Shown here: piece by piece, positions 1 through 12,200 of the stretch
How positions within the stretch are numbered: position 1 is the first letter of the stretch
Layout of the letters: every line of letters starts with the position of its first letter
Assembly: GCF_043290135.1 (NCBI RefSeq)
Contig: NC_134707.1
Coordinates: 139,439,319-139,503,318 of the forward strand
DNA: 64,000 nt
Direction of reading: 5' to 3'
From: Rhipicephalus microplus
Lineage: Eukaryota > Arthropoda > Arachnida > Ixodida > Ixodidae
Program-made: the position numbers and the translations under genes
The notes under the pieces: generated by a model
What the model saw: only the letters and a program-made list of their open reading frames with translations
What the model was told of the DNA's origin: nothing
The model's database searches: none

Positions 1-950
1 TCGTGGAGTTTCTCGTTGTGGAGTTTCTAGTTTCGGATTGTCTAGTTGTGAAGTTTCTAGTTGTGGAGTTTCTAGTTATGGAGTTTGTAGTTGTGGAGTG
101 TCTAGTTGTGGACTTTCAAGTTGTGAAGTTTCTAGTTGTGGAGTTTCTAGTTGCGGAGTTTTCTAGTTGCGGAGTCTGTAGAGTTGGAGTTTCTAGTTGT
201 GGAATTTCTAGTTGTGGAGTCTCTAGTTGCGGAGTGAGTTTCTAGTTGCGGAGTTTCTGGTTGTGGAGTTTCTAGTTGCAGAGTCAGTAGTTGTGGAGTT
301 TCTAGTTGTGGATTTTCTAGCTGTGGAGTTTCTAGTTGCGGAGTTTTTCGTTGCGGAGTTTCTAGTTGCAGAGTTTCTAGTAGCGGAGTTTTCTAGTTGT
401 GGAGATTCTAGTGGCGGAGTTTCTAGTAGCGGAGTTTCAAGTTGTGGAGTTTCTAGTTGTGGATTTTCTAGCTGTGGAGTTTCTAGTTGCGGAGTTTTTA
501 GTTGCGGAGTTTCTGGTTGTGGAGTTTCTAGTTCTGGAGTCTGTAGTTGTGGAGTATCTATTTGTTGGGTTTCAAGTTGTGGAGTTTCTAGTTGTTGAGT
601 TTCTAGTAGTTGAGTTTCCAGTTGCCGAGTTTCTAGTTGCGAAATCTCAAGTCGTGGAGTTTCTAGCTGTGGAGTTTCTTGTTGCGGAGTTTCTAGTTGC
701 GGAGTTTCTAGTTGTGGATTCTGTAGTTGTGGAGTATATAGTTGTGGTGTTTCAAGTTGTGGAGTTTCTAGTTGCGGAGTTTCTAGCTGCAGAGTTTCTC
801 GTTCTGGAGTTTTCTAGTTGTGAAGTTTCTAGTTGTGGATTTTCTAGCTGTGGAGTTTCTAGTTGCGGAGTTTCTAGTTGTGGGGTTCGTAGTTGTGGAG
901 TTCGTAGTTGCGGAGTTTCTAGTTGTGAAGTCTCTAGTTAGGGAGTTTCC
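1..950 (+). repeat. Higher-order block matching 7004-8058, with a 105-bp length difference
   Basis: Window position 1 corresponds to 7004, while position 399 corresponds to 7507. The offset changes from 7003 to 7108 because copy 1 lacks 105 bp, exactly seven units, between two similar GCTGTGGAGTTT units near 330. Confidence 0.75.
221..246 (+). repeat. 19-bp unit with a TGAG insertion (representative of about 20)
   Basis: GGAGTGAGTTTCTAG carries four extra bases relative to the normal GGAGTTTCTAG. The same event is seen near 7229, 10120, 16700, 19048, 20390, 24848, 27149, 30119, 34012, 40450, 42291, 45318, 48164, 50352, 56192, 59045, 60620, 62452 and 63593. A single origin followed by block duplication is the simplest reading. 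Confidence 0.7.
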
Positions 951-2560
951 AGTTGTGGAGTTTCTAGCTGTGGAGTTTTTCGTTGTGGAGTTTCTAGTTG
1001 CAGAGTTTCTAGTAGCGGAGTTTTCTAGTTGTGGAGATTCTAGCGGCGGAGTTTCTAGTTGCGAAGTTTCAAGTTGTGGAGTTTCTAGTTGTGGATTTTC
1101 TAGCTGTGGAGTTTCTAGTTGCGGAGTTTTAGTTGCGGAGTTTCTGGTTGTGGAGTTTCTAGTTCTGGAGTCTGTAGTTGTAGAGTATCTATTTGTTGGG
1201 TTTCAAGTTGTGGAGTTTCTAGTTGTGGAGTTTCTAGTTGTTGAGTTTCTAGTAGTTGAGTTTCCAGTTGCCGAGTTTCTAGTTGCGAAATCTCAAGTCC
1301 TGGAATTTCTAGCTGTGGAGTTTCTAGTTGCGGAGTTTCTAGTTGCGGAGTTTCTAGTTGCGGAGTTTCTAGTTGTGGATTTTGTAGTTGTGGAGTATAT
1401 AGTTGTGGTGTTTCAAGTTGTGGAGTTTCTAGTTGCGGAGTTTCTAGTTGCAGAGTTTCTAGTTCCGGAGTTTTCTAGTTGTGGAGTTTCTAGTTGCGGA
1501 GTTTCTATCTGTGGAGTTTCTAATTGCGGAGTTTCTAGTTGCAAAGTTTCTAGTTGTGGAGTTTCTAGTTGTAGAGTTTCTATTTGTAGTTTTTATTTTT
1601 TGAGTTTGTAGTTGTAGATTTTTTTGTTGCAGAGTTCCTAGTTGTGGAGTTTCTAGTTGTGGAGTTTCTTGTTGGGGTGTTTCTAGTTGTGAAGTTTCTA
1701 TTTGTGGATTTTCTAGTTGCGGAATTTCTAGTTGCGAAGTTTCTAGTTGGGGAGTTTCTACTTGAGTTTATAGTTGTGGATTTTCTAGTTCCACAGTTTC
1801 GAGTTGCAAAGTTTCAAGTTGTCGAGTTTGTAGTTGCGGAGTCGCTAGTTGTAGAGTTTCTAGTTGCGGAGTTGCTAGCTGTGGAGTTTCTAGTTGCGGA
1901 GTCTCTAATTGTGCAGTCTCTAGTTTTGGAGTCTCTAGTTGTGGAGTTTCTAGTTGTGGAGTTTATAGTTGTGGAGTTTCTAGCTGTGGAGTTTCTAGTT
2001 GCGGAGTTTCTAGTTGCAGAGTTTCCAGTTGCGGAGTTTCTTGTTGCAGAGTTTCTAGTTGTGGAGTTTCTAGTTGTGAAGTTTTAGTTGTGGAGTTTCA
2101 AGTTGTGGAATTCATAGGTGTGGAGTTTCTAGTTGTGCAGTTTCTAGTTTTCGAGTTTCTAGTTGCGGAGTTCCAAGTTGTGGAGTTTCTAGTTGTGGAG
2201 CTTCTAGTTCTGGGGTTCGTAGTTGTGGGATTCGTAGTTGTGCAGTTTCTAGTTTTGCAGTCTCTAGTTGTGGAGTTTCCAGTTGTGGAGTTTCTAGCTG
2301 TGGAGTTTCTAGTTGCGGAGTTTCTAGTTGCAGAGTTTCTAGTTGTGGAGTTTTCTAGTTGTGGAAATTCTAGTGGCGGAGTTTCTAGTTGCGGAGTTTC
2401 AAGTTGTGGAGTTTCTCGTTGTGGAGTTTCTAGTTGTGGAGTTTCTAGTTGCGGAGTTTCTAGTTGTGGAGCTTCCAGTTGTGGAGTTTCTAGTTGTGGA
2501 GTTTCTTGTTATGGAGTTTGTAGTTGTGGAGTATCTAGTTGTGGACTTTCAAGTTGTGAA
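900..2560 (+). repeat. 1.7-kb higher-order block (matches 12201-13861)
   Basis: Matches at an offset of 11301 bp, including the rare marker TATTTTTTGAGTTTGTAG, TTCCACAGTTTCGAG, and ATTCATAGGTGTGG followed by GTTGTGCAGTTTC. The partner begins at the point where the block shared with 15254-18775 ends, near 12200. Confidence 0.75.
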
Positions 2561-4150
2561 GTTTCTAGTTGCCGAGTTTATAGTTGCGAAATCTCAAGTC
2601 GTGGAATTTCTAGCTGTGGAGTTTCTAGTTGCGGAGTTTCTAGTTGCGGAGTTTCTAGTTGCGGAGTTTCTAGTTGTGGATTCTGTAGTTGTGGCGTATA
2701 TAGTTGTGGTGTTTCAAGTTGTGGAGTTTCTAGTTGCGGAGTTTCTAGTTGCAGAGTTTCTCGTTCCGGAGTTTTCTAGTTGTGAAGTTTCTAGTTGTGG
2801 ATTTTCTAGCTGTGGAGTTTCTAGTTGCGGAGTTTCTAGTTGTGGGGTTCGTAGTTGTGGAGTTCGTAGTTGCGGAGTTTCTAGTTGTGAAGTCTCTAGT
2901 TAGGGAGTTTCCAGTTGTGGAGTTTCTAGCTGTGGAGTTTTTCGTTGCGGAGTTTCTAGTTGCAGAGTTTCTAGTAGCGGAGTTTTCTAGTTGTGGAGAT
3001 TCTAGTGGCGAAGTTTCTAGTAGCGGAGTTTCAAGTTGTGGAGTTTCTAGTTGTGGATTTTCTAGCTGTGGAGTTTCTAGTTGCGGAGTTTTTAGTTGCG
3101 GAGTTTCTGGTTGTGGAGTTTCTAGTTCTGGAGTCTGTAGTTGTGGAGTATCTATTTGTTGGGTTTCAAGTTGTGGAGTTTCTAGTTGTTGAGTTTCTAG
3201 TAGTTGAGTTTCCAGTTGCCGAGTTTCTAGTTGCGAAATCTCCAGTCGTGGAGTTTTTGGCTGTGGAGTTTCTAGTTGCGGAGTTTCTAGTTGCGGAGTT
3301 TCTATTTGTGGATTTTGTAGTTGTGGAGTATATAGTTGTGGTGTTTCAAGTTGTTGAGTTTCTAGTTGCGGAGTTTCTAGTTGCAGAGTTTCTCGTTCCG
3401 GAGTTTTCTAGTTGTGAAGTTTCTAGTTGTGGATTTTCTAGCTGTGGAGTTTCTAGTTGCGGAGTTTCTAGTTGTGGGGTTCGTAGTTGTGGAGTTCGTA
3501 GTTGCGGAGTTTCTAGTTGTGAAGTCTCTAGTTAGGGAGTTTCCAGTTGTGGAGTTTCTAGCTGTGGAGTTTTTCGTTGTGGAGTTTCTAGTTGCAGAGT
3601 TTCTAGTAGCGGAGTTTTCTAGTTGTAGAGATTCTAGTGGCGGAGTTTCTAGTTGCGGAGTTTCAAGTTGTGGAGTTTCTAGTTGTGGATTTTCTAGCTG
3701 TGGAGTTTCTAGTTGCGGAGTTTTTAGTTGCAGAGTTTCTGGTTGTGGAGTTTCTAGTTCTGGAGTCTGTAGTTGTGGAGTATCTATTTGTAGGGTTTCA
3801 AGTTGTGGAGTTTCTAGTTGTGGAGTTTCTAGCTGTTGAGTTTCTAGTTGTTGAGTTTCCAGTTGCCGAGTTTCTAGTTGCGAAATCTCAAGTCGTGGAG
3901 TTTCTAGCTGTGGAGTTTCTAGTTGCGGAGTTTCTAGTTGCGGAGTTTCTAGTTGCGGAGTTTCTAGTTGTGGATTTTGTAGTTGTGGAGTATATAGTTG
4001 TGGTGTTTCAAGTTGTGGAGTTTCTAGTTGCGGAGTTTCTAGTTGCAGAGTTTCTAGTTCCGGAGTTTTCTAGTTGTGGAGTTTCTAGTTGCGGAGTTTC
4101 TATCTGTGGAGTTTCTAATTGCGGAGTTTCTAGTTGCATAGTTTCTAGTT

Positions 4151-5460
4151 GTGGATTTTCTAGCTGTGGAATATCTCCTTGCAGAGTTTTTAGTTGCGGT
4201 GTTTCTAGTTGTGGAGTTTCTAGTTGTTGAGTTTCTAGTTGCCGAGTTCTTTAGTTGCGAAGTCTCAAGTTGTAGAGTTTCTAGCTGTGGAGTTTCTAGT
4301 TGCGGAGTTTCTAGTTGCGGAGTTTCTAGTTGTGGATTTTTTAGTTGTGGAGTCTCTAGTTGTGGAGTTTCTAGTTGTGGAGTGTATACTTGTGGAGTTT
4401 CTAGTTGTGGAGTTTCTATTTGTAGTTTTTAGTTTTCGAATTTGTAGTTGTAGATTTTCTAGTTGCAGAGTTCCTAGTTTTGGAGTATCTAGTTGCGGAG
4501 TCTCTAATTGTGCAGTCTCTAGTTTTGGAGTCTCTAGTTGTGGAGTTTCTGGTTGTGGAGTTTTTAGTTGTGGAATTTCTAACTGTGGAGATTCTAGTTG
4601 CGGAGTTTCTAGTTGCAGGGTTTCTTGTTGCGGAGTTTCTAGTTGTTGAGTTTCTAGTTGTGGAGTTTCTGGCTGTGGAGTTTCTAGTTTGGGAGTTTCT
4701 AGTTGTGGAGTTTCTTGTTGTGAGGTTCGTAGTTGTGGAGTTTCTAGTTGTCGAGTTTCTAGTTGTGGAGTCTCTAGTTGTGGAGTTTCTAGTTGTGGGG
4801 TTCGTAGTTGTGGGGTTCGTAGTTGTGGAGTTTCTAGTTGCGGAGTTTCAAGTCGTGGAGTTTCTCGTTGTGGAGTTTCTAGTTGTGGAGTTTATAGTTG
4901 TGGAGTTTCTAGCTGTGGAGTTTCTAGTTGCGGAGTTTCTAGTTGCAGAGTTTCTAGTTGCGGAGTTTCTTGTTGCAGAGTTTCTAGTTGTGGAGTTTCT
5001 AGTTGTGAAGTTTTAGTTGTGGAGTTTCAAGTTGTGGAATTCATAGGTGTGGAGTTTCTAGTTGTGGAGTTTCTAGTTTTCGAGTTTCTAGTTGCGGAGT
5101 TCCAAGTTGTGGAGTTTCTAGTTGTGGAGCTTCTAGTTCTGGGGTTCATAGTTGTGGGATTCGTAGTTGTGCAGTTTCTAGTTTTGCAGTCTCTAGTTGT
5201 GGAGTTTCCAGTTGTGGAGTTTCTAGCTGTGGAGTTTCTAGTTGCGGAGTTTCTAGTTGCAGAGTTTCTAGTTGTGAAGTTTTCTAGTTGTGGAAATTCT
5301 AGTGGCGGAGTTTCTAGTTGCGGAGTTTCAAGTTGTGGAGTTTCTCGTTGTGGAGTTTCTAGTTGTGGAGTTTCTAGTTGCGGAGTTTCTAGTTGTGGAG
5401 CTTCAAGTTGTGGAGTTTCTAGTTGTGGAGTTTCTAGTTATGGAGTTTGTAGTTGTGGAG
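4151..5460 (+). repeat. 1.3-kb higher-order block (matches 8679-9988)
   Basis: Matches at an offset of 4528 bp through the AT-rich marker, the AACTGTGGAGATTC unit, the GTGAGGTTCGTAG unit and the ATTCATAGG/ATTCCTCGG unit. The match ends at a locally unusual sequence, TTTTCGGCTTTAGAG (5468-5482). The part at 4239-4880 also matches 6390-7031 at an offset of 2151 bp. Confidence 0.75.
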
Positions 5461-8400
5461 TATCTAGTTTTCGGCTTTAGAGTTGTGAAGTTTCTAGTTG
5501 TGGAGTTTCTAGTTGCGGAGTTTTCTAGTTGCGGAGTCTGTAGTTGTTGAGTTTCTAGTTGTGGGGTTCGTAGTTGTGGGGTTCGTAGTTGTGGAGTTTC
5601 TAGTTGCGGAGTTTCAAGTCGTGGAGTTTCTCGTTGTGGAGTTTCTAGTTGTGGATTGTCTAGTTGTGGAGTTTCTAGTTGTGGAGTTTCTAGTTAAGGA
5701 GTTTGTAGTTGTGGAGTATCTAGTTGTGGACTTTCAAGTTGTGAAGTTTCTAGTTGTGGAGTTTCTAGTTGCGGAGTTTTCTAGTTGCGGAGTCTGTAGT
5801 TGTGGAGTTTCTAGTTGTGGAATTTCTAGTTGTGGAGTCTCTAGTTGCGGAGTGAGTTTCTAGTTGCGGAGTTTCTGGTTGTGGAGTTTCTAGTTGCAGA
5901 GTAAGTAGTTGTGGAGTTTCTAGTTGTGGATTTTCTAGCTGTGGAGTTTCAAGTTGTGGAGTTTCTAGTTGTGGAGTTTCTAGTTGTTGAGTTTCTAGTA
6001 GTTGAGTTTCCAGTTGCCGAGTTTCTAGTTGCGAAATCTCAAGTCGTGGAGTTTCTAGCTGTGGAGTTTCTAGTTGCGGAGTTTCTAGTTGCGGAGTTTC
6101 TAGTTGCGGAGTTTCTAGTTGTGGATCTTGTAGTTGTGGAGTATATAGTTGTGGTGTTTCAAGTTGTGGAGTTTCTAGTTGCGGAGTTTCTAGTTGCAGA
6201 GTTTCTAGTTCCGGAGTTTTCTAGTTGTGGAGTTTCTAGTTGCGGAGTTTCTATCTGTGGAGTTTCTAATTGCGGAGTTTCTAGTTGCAGAGTTTCTAGT
6301 TGTGGATTTTCTAGCTGTGGAATTTCTCCTTGCAGAGTTTTTTGTTGCGGTGTTTCTAGTTGTGGAGTTTCTAGTTGTTGAGTTTCTAGGTGCCGAGTTC
6401 TTTAGTTGCGAAGTCTCAAGTTGTAGAGTTTCCAGCTGTGGAGATTCTAGTTGCGGAGTTTCTAGTTGCGGAGTTTCTAGTTGTGGATTTTTTAGTTGTG
6501 GAGTCTCTAGTTGTGGAGTTTCTAGTTGTGGAGTGTCTACTTGTGGAGTTTCTAGTTGTGGAGTTTATATTTGTAGTTTTTTGTTTTCGAATTTGTAGTT
6601 GTAGATATTCTAGTTGCAGAGTTCCTAGTTTTGGAGTATCTAGTTGCGGAGTCTCTAATTGTGCAGTCTCTAGTTTTGGAGTCTCTAGTTGTGGAGTTTC
6701 TGGTTGTGGAGTTTTTAGTTGTGGAATTTCTAACTGTGGAGATTCTAGTTGCGGAGTTTCTAGTTGCAGGGTTTCTTGTTGCGGAGTTTCTAGTTGTGGA
6801 GTTTCTAGTTGTGGAGTTTCTGGCTGTGGAGTTTCTAGTTTGGGAGTTTCTAGTTGTGGAGTTTCTAGTTGTGAGGTTCGTAGTTGTGGAGTTTCTAGTT
6901 GTCGAGTTTCTAGTTGTGGAGTCTCTAGTTGTGGAGTTTCTAGTTGTGGGGTTCGTAGTTGTGGGGTTCGTAGTTGTGGAGTTTCTAGTTGCGGAGTTCC
7001 AAGTCGTGGAGTTTCTCGTTGTGGAGTTTCTAGTTTCGGATTGTCTAGTTGTGAAGTTTCTAGTTGTGGAGTTTCTAGTTATGGAGTTTGTAGTTGTGGA
7101 GTGTCTAGTTGTGGACTTTCAAGTTGTGAAGTTTCTAGTAGTGGAGTTTCTAGTTGCGGAGTTTTCTAGTTGCGGAGTCTGTAGAGTTGGAGTTTCTAGT
7201 TGTGGAATTTCTAGTTGTGGAGTCTCTAGTTGCAGAGTGAGTTTCTAGTTGCGGAGTTTCTGGTTGTGGAGTTTCTAGTTGCAGAGTCAGTAGTTGTGGA
7301 GTTTCTAGTTGTGGATTTTCTAGCTGTGGAGTTTCTAGTTGCGGAGTTTCTAGTTTTGGGGTTCGTAGTTGTGGAGTTCGTAGTTGTGGAGTTTCTAGTT
7401 GTGAAGTCTCTAGTTGGGGAGTTTCCAGTTGTGGAGTTTCTAGCTGTGGAGTTTTTCGTTGCGGAGTTTCTAGTTGCAGAGTTTCTAGTAGCGGAGTTTT
7501 CTAGTTGTGGAGATTCTAGTGGCGGAGTTTCTAGTAGCGGAGTTTCAAGTTGTGGAGTTTCTAGTTGTGGATTTTCTAGCTGTGGAGTTTCTAGTTGCGG
7601 AGTTTTTAGTTGCGGAGTTTCTGGTTGTGGAGTTTCTAGTTCTGGAGTCTGTAGTTGTGGAGTATCTATTTGTTGGGTTTCAAGTTGTGGAGTTTCTAGT
7701 TGTTGAGTTTCTAGTAGTTGAGTTTCCAGTTGCCGAGTTTCTAGTTGCGAAATCTCAAGTCGTGGAGTTTCTAGCTGTGGAGTTTCTAGTTGCGGAGTTT
7801 CTAGTTGCGGAGTTTCTAGTTGTGGATTCTGTAGTTGTGGAGTATATAGTTGTGGTGTTTCAAGTTTTGGAGTTTCTAGTTGCGGAGTTTCTAGTTGCAG
7901 AGTTTCTCGTTCCGGAGTTTTCTAGTTGTGAAGTTTCTAGTTGTGGATTTTCTAGCTGTGGAGTTTCTAGTTGCGGAGTTTCTAGTTGTGGGGTTCGTAG
8001 TTGTGGAGTTCGTAGTTGCGGAGTTTCTAGTTGTGAAGTCTCTAGTTAGGGAGTTTCCAGTTGTGGAGTTTCTAGCTGTGGAGTTTTTCGTTGTGGAGTT
8101 TCTAGTTGCAGAGTTTCTAGTAGCGGAGTTTTCTAGTTGTGGAGATTCTAGTGGCGGAGTTTCTAGTTGCGAAGTTTCAAGTTGTGGAGTTTCTAGTTGT
8201 GGATTTTCTAGCTGTGGAGTTTCTAGTTGCGGAGTTTTAGTTGCGGAGTTTCTGGTTGTGGAGTTTCTAGTTCTGGAGTCTGTAGTTGTGGAGTATCTAT
8301 TTGTTGGGTTTCAAGTTGTGGAGTTTCTAGTTGTGGAGTTTCTAGTTGTTGAGTTTCTAGTAGTTGAGTTTCCAGTTGCCGAGTTTCTAGTTGCGAAATC

Positions 8401-8679
8401 TCAAGTCGTGGAATTTCTAGCTGTGGAGTTTCTAGTTGCGGAGTTTCTAGTTGCGGAGTTTCTAGTTGCGGAGTTTCTAGTTGCGGAGTTTCTAGTTGTG
8501 GATTTTGTAGTTGTGGAGTATATAGTTGTGGTGTTTCAAGTTGTGGAGTTTCTAGTTGCGGAGTTTCTAGTTGCAGAGTTTCTAGTTCCGGAGTTTTCTA
8601 GTTGTGGAGTTTCTAGTTGCGGAGTTTCTATCTGTGGAGTTTCTAATTGCGGAGTTTCTAGTTGCATAGTTTCTAGTTG

Positions 8680-11600
8680 TGGATTTTCTAGCTGTGGAAT
8701 TTCTCCTTGCAGAGTTTTTAGTTGCGGTGTTTCTAGTTGTGGAGTTTCTAGTTGTTGAGTTTCTAGTTGCCGAGTTCTTTAGTTGCGAAGTCTCAAGTTG
8801 TAGAGTTTCTAGCTGTGGAGTTTCTAGTTGCGGAGTTTCTAGTTGCGGAGTTTCTAGTTGTGGATTTTTTAGTTGTGGAGTCTCTAGTTGTGGAGTTTCT
8901 AGTTGTGGAGTGTCTACTTGTGGAGTTTCTAGTTGTGGAGTTTCTATTTGTAGTTTTTAGTTTTCGAATTTGTAGTTGTAGATTTTCTAGTTGCAGAGTT
9001 CCTAGTTTTGGAGTATCTAGTTGCGGAGTCTCTAATTGTGCAGTCTCTAGTTTTGGAGTCTCTAGTTGTGGAGTTTCTGGTTGTGGAGTTTTTAGTTGTG
9101 GAATTTCTAACTGTGGAGATTCTAGTTGCGGAGTTTCTAGTTGCAGGGTTTCTTGTTGCGGAGTTTCTAGTTGTTGAGTTTCTAGTTGTGGAGTTTCTGG
9201 CTGTGGAGTTTCTAGTTTGGGAGTTTCTAGTTGTGGAGTTTCTTGTTGTGAGGTTCGTAGTTGTGGAGTTTCTAGTTGTCGAGTTTCTTGTTGTGGAGTC
9301 TCTAGTTGTGGAGTTTCTAGTTGTGGGGTTCGTAGTTGTGGGGTTCGTAGTTGTGGAGTTTCTAGTTGCGGAGTTTCAAGTCGTGGAGTTTCTCGTTGTG
9401 GAGTTTCTAGTTGTGGAGTTTATAGTTGTGGAGTTTCTAGCTGTGGAGTTTCTAGTTGCGGAGTTTCTAGTTGCAGAGTTTCTAGTTGCGGAGTTTCTTG
9501 TTGCAGAGTTTCTAGTTGTGGAGTTTCTAGTTGTGAAGTTTTAGTTGTGGAGTTTCAAGTTGTGGAATTCCTCGGTGTGGAGTTTCTAGTTGTGGAGTTT
9601 CTAGTTTTCGAGTTTCTAGTTGCGGAGTTCCAAGTTGTGGAGTTTCTAGTTGTGGAGCTTCTAGTTCTGGGGTTCGTAGTTGTGGGATTCGTAGTTGTGC
9701 AGTTTCTAGTTTTGCAGTCTCTAGTTGTGGAGTTTCCAGTTGTGGAGTTTCTAGCTGTGGAGTTTCTAGTTGCGGAGTTTCTAGTTGCAGAGTTTCTAGT
9801 TGTGAAGTTTTCTAGTTGTGGAAATTCTAGTGGCGGAGTTTCTAGTTGCGGAGTTTCAAGTTGTGGAGTTTCTCGTTGTGGAGTTTCTAGTTGTGGAGTT
9901 TCTAGTTGCGGAGTTTCTAGTTGTGGAGCTTCAAGTTGTGGAGTTTCTAGTTGTGGAGTTTCTAGTTATGGAGTTTGTAGTTGTGGAGTATCTAGTTGTG
10001 GACTTTCAAGTTGTGGAGTTTCTAGTTGTGGAGTTTCTAGTTGCGGAGTTTTCTAGTTGCGGAGTCTGCAGTTGTGGAGTTTCTAGTTGTGGAATTTCTA
10101 GTTGTGGAGTATCTAGTTGCGGAGTGAGTTTCTAGTTGCGGAGTTTCTGGTTGTGGAGTTTCTAGTTGCAGAGTCAGTAGTTGTGGAGTTTCTAGTTGTG
10201 GATTTTCTAGCTGTGGAGTTTCTAGTTGCGGAGTTTCTAGTTGTGGGGTTCGTAGTTGTGGAGTTCGTAGTTGTGGAGTTTCTAGTTGTGAAGTCTCTAG
10301 TTGGGGAGTTTCCAGTTGTGGAGTTTCTAGCTGTGGAGTTTTTCGTTGCGGAGTTTCTAGTTGCAGAGTTTCTAGTAGCGGAGTTTTCTAGTTGTGTAGA
10401 TTCTAGTGGCGGAGTTTCTAGTAGCGGAGATTCAAGTTGTGGAGTTTCTAGTTGTGGATTTTCTAGCTGTGGAGTTTCTAGTTGCGGAGTTTTTAGTTGC
10501 GGAGTTTCTGGTTGTGGAGTTTCTAGTTCTGGAGTCTGTAGTTGTGGAGTATCTATTTGTTGGGTTTCAAGTTGTGGAGTTTCTAGTTGTTGAGTTTCTA
10601 GTAGTTGAGTTTCCAGTTGCCGAGTTTCTAGTTGCGAAATCTCCAATCGTGGAGTTTCTAGCTGTGGAGTTTCTAGTTGCGGAGTTTCTAGTTGCGGAGT
10701 TTCTAGTGGTGGATTTTGTAGTTGTGGAGTATATAGTTGTGGTGTTTCAAGTTGTGGAGTTTCTAGTTGCGGAGTTTCCAGTTGCAGAGTTTCTCGTTCC
10801 GGAGTTTTCTAGTTGTGAAGTTTCTAGTTGTGGATTTTCTAGCTGTGGAGTTTCTAGTTGCGGAGTTTCTAGTTGTGGGGTTCGTAGTTGTGGAGTTCGT
10901 AGTTGCGGAGTTTCTAGTTGTGAAGTCTCTAGTTAGGGAGTTTCCAGTTGTTGAGTTTCTAGCTGTGGAGTTTTTCGTTGTGGAGTTTCTAGTTGCAGAG
11001 TTTCTAGTAGCGGAGTTTTCTAGTTGTGGAGATTCTAGTGGCGGAGTTTCTAGTGGCGGAGTTTCAAGTTGTGGAGTTTCTAGTTGTGGATTTTCTAGCT
11101 GTGGAGTTTCTAGTTGCGGAGTTTTTAGTTGCGGAGTTTCTGGTTGTGGAGTTTCTAGTTCTGGAGTCTGTAGTTGTGGAGTATCTATTTGTTGGGTTTC
11201 AAGTTGTGGAGTTTCTAGTTGTGGAGTTTCTAGTTGTTGAGTTTCTAGTAGTTGAGTTTCCAGTTGCCGAGTTTCTAGTTGCGAAATCTCAAGTCGTGGA
11301 GTTTCTAGCTGTGGAGTTTCTAGTTGCGGAGTTTCTAGTTGCGGAGTTTCTAGTTGCGGAGTTTCTAGTTGTGGATTTTGTAGTTGTGGAGTATATAGTT
11401 GTGGTGTTTCAAGTTGTGGAGTTTCTAGTTGCGAAGTTTCTAGTTGCAGAGTTTCTAGTTCCGGAGTTTTCTAGTTGTGGAGTTTCTAGTTGCGGAGTTT
11501 CTATCTGTGGAGTTTCTAATTGCGGAGTTTCTAGTTGCAGAGTTTCTAGTTGTGGATTTTCTAGCTGTGGAATTTCTCCTTGCAGAGTTTTTGTTTGCGG

Positions 11601-12200
11601 TGTTTCTAGTTGTGGAGTTTCTAGTTGTTGAGTTTCTTGTTGCCGAGTTCTTTAGTCGCGAAGTCTCAAGTTGTAGAGTTTCTAGCTGTGGAGTTTCTAG
11701 TTGCGGAGTTTCTAGTTGCGGAGTTTCTAGTTGTGGATTTTTTAGTTGTGGAGTCTCTAGTTGTGGAGTGTCTACTTGTGGAGTTTCTAGTTGTGGAGTT
11801 TCTATTTGTAGTTTTTAGTTTTCGAATTTGTAGTTGTAGATTTTCTAGTTGCAGAGTTCCTAGTTTTGGAGTATCTAGTTCCGGAGTCTCTAATTGTGCA
11901 GTCTCTAGTTTTGGAGTCTCTTGTTGTGGAGTTTCTGGTTGTGGAGTTTTTAGTTGTGGAATTTCTAACTGTGGAGATTCTAGTTGCGGAGTTTCTAGTT
12001 GCAGGGTTTCTTGTTGCGGAGTTTCTAGTTGTGGAGTTTCTAGTTGTGGAGTTTCTGGCTGTGGAGTTTCTAGTTTGGGAGTTTCTAGTTGTGGAGTTTC
12101 TTGTTGTGAGGTTCGTAGTTGTGGAGTTTCTAGTTGTCGAGTTTCTAGTTGTGGAGTCTCTAGTTGTGGAGTTTCTAGTTGTGGGGTTCGTAGTTGTGGA
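8680..12200 (+). repeat. 3.5-kb higher-order block, copy 1 (matches 15254-18775)
   Basis: Order and variants of the units match 15254-18775 at a constant offset of 6575 bp, including shared rare variants such as TTCCTCGG/TTCATAGG neighbourhoods, GTGTAGATTC and the 19-bp GAGTGAGTTTC unit. The few differences seen include ATTCCTCGG at 9567 against ATTCATAGG at 16142. Confidence 0.8.

Noticed and set aside
1581..1640. Marker TATTTTTTGAGTTTGTAG as a promoter TATA box
   Set aside because: It recurs about 30 times as part of the block pattern and no gene lies downstream of any copy.
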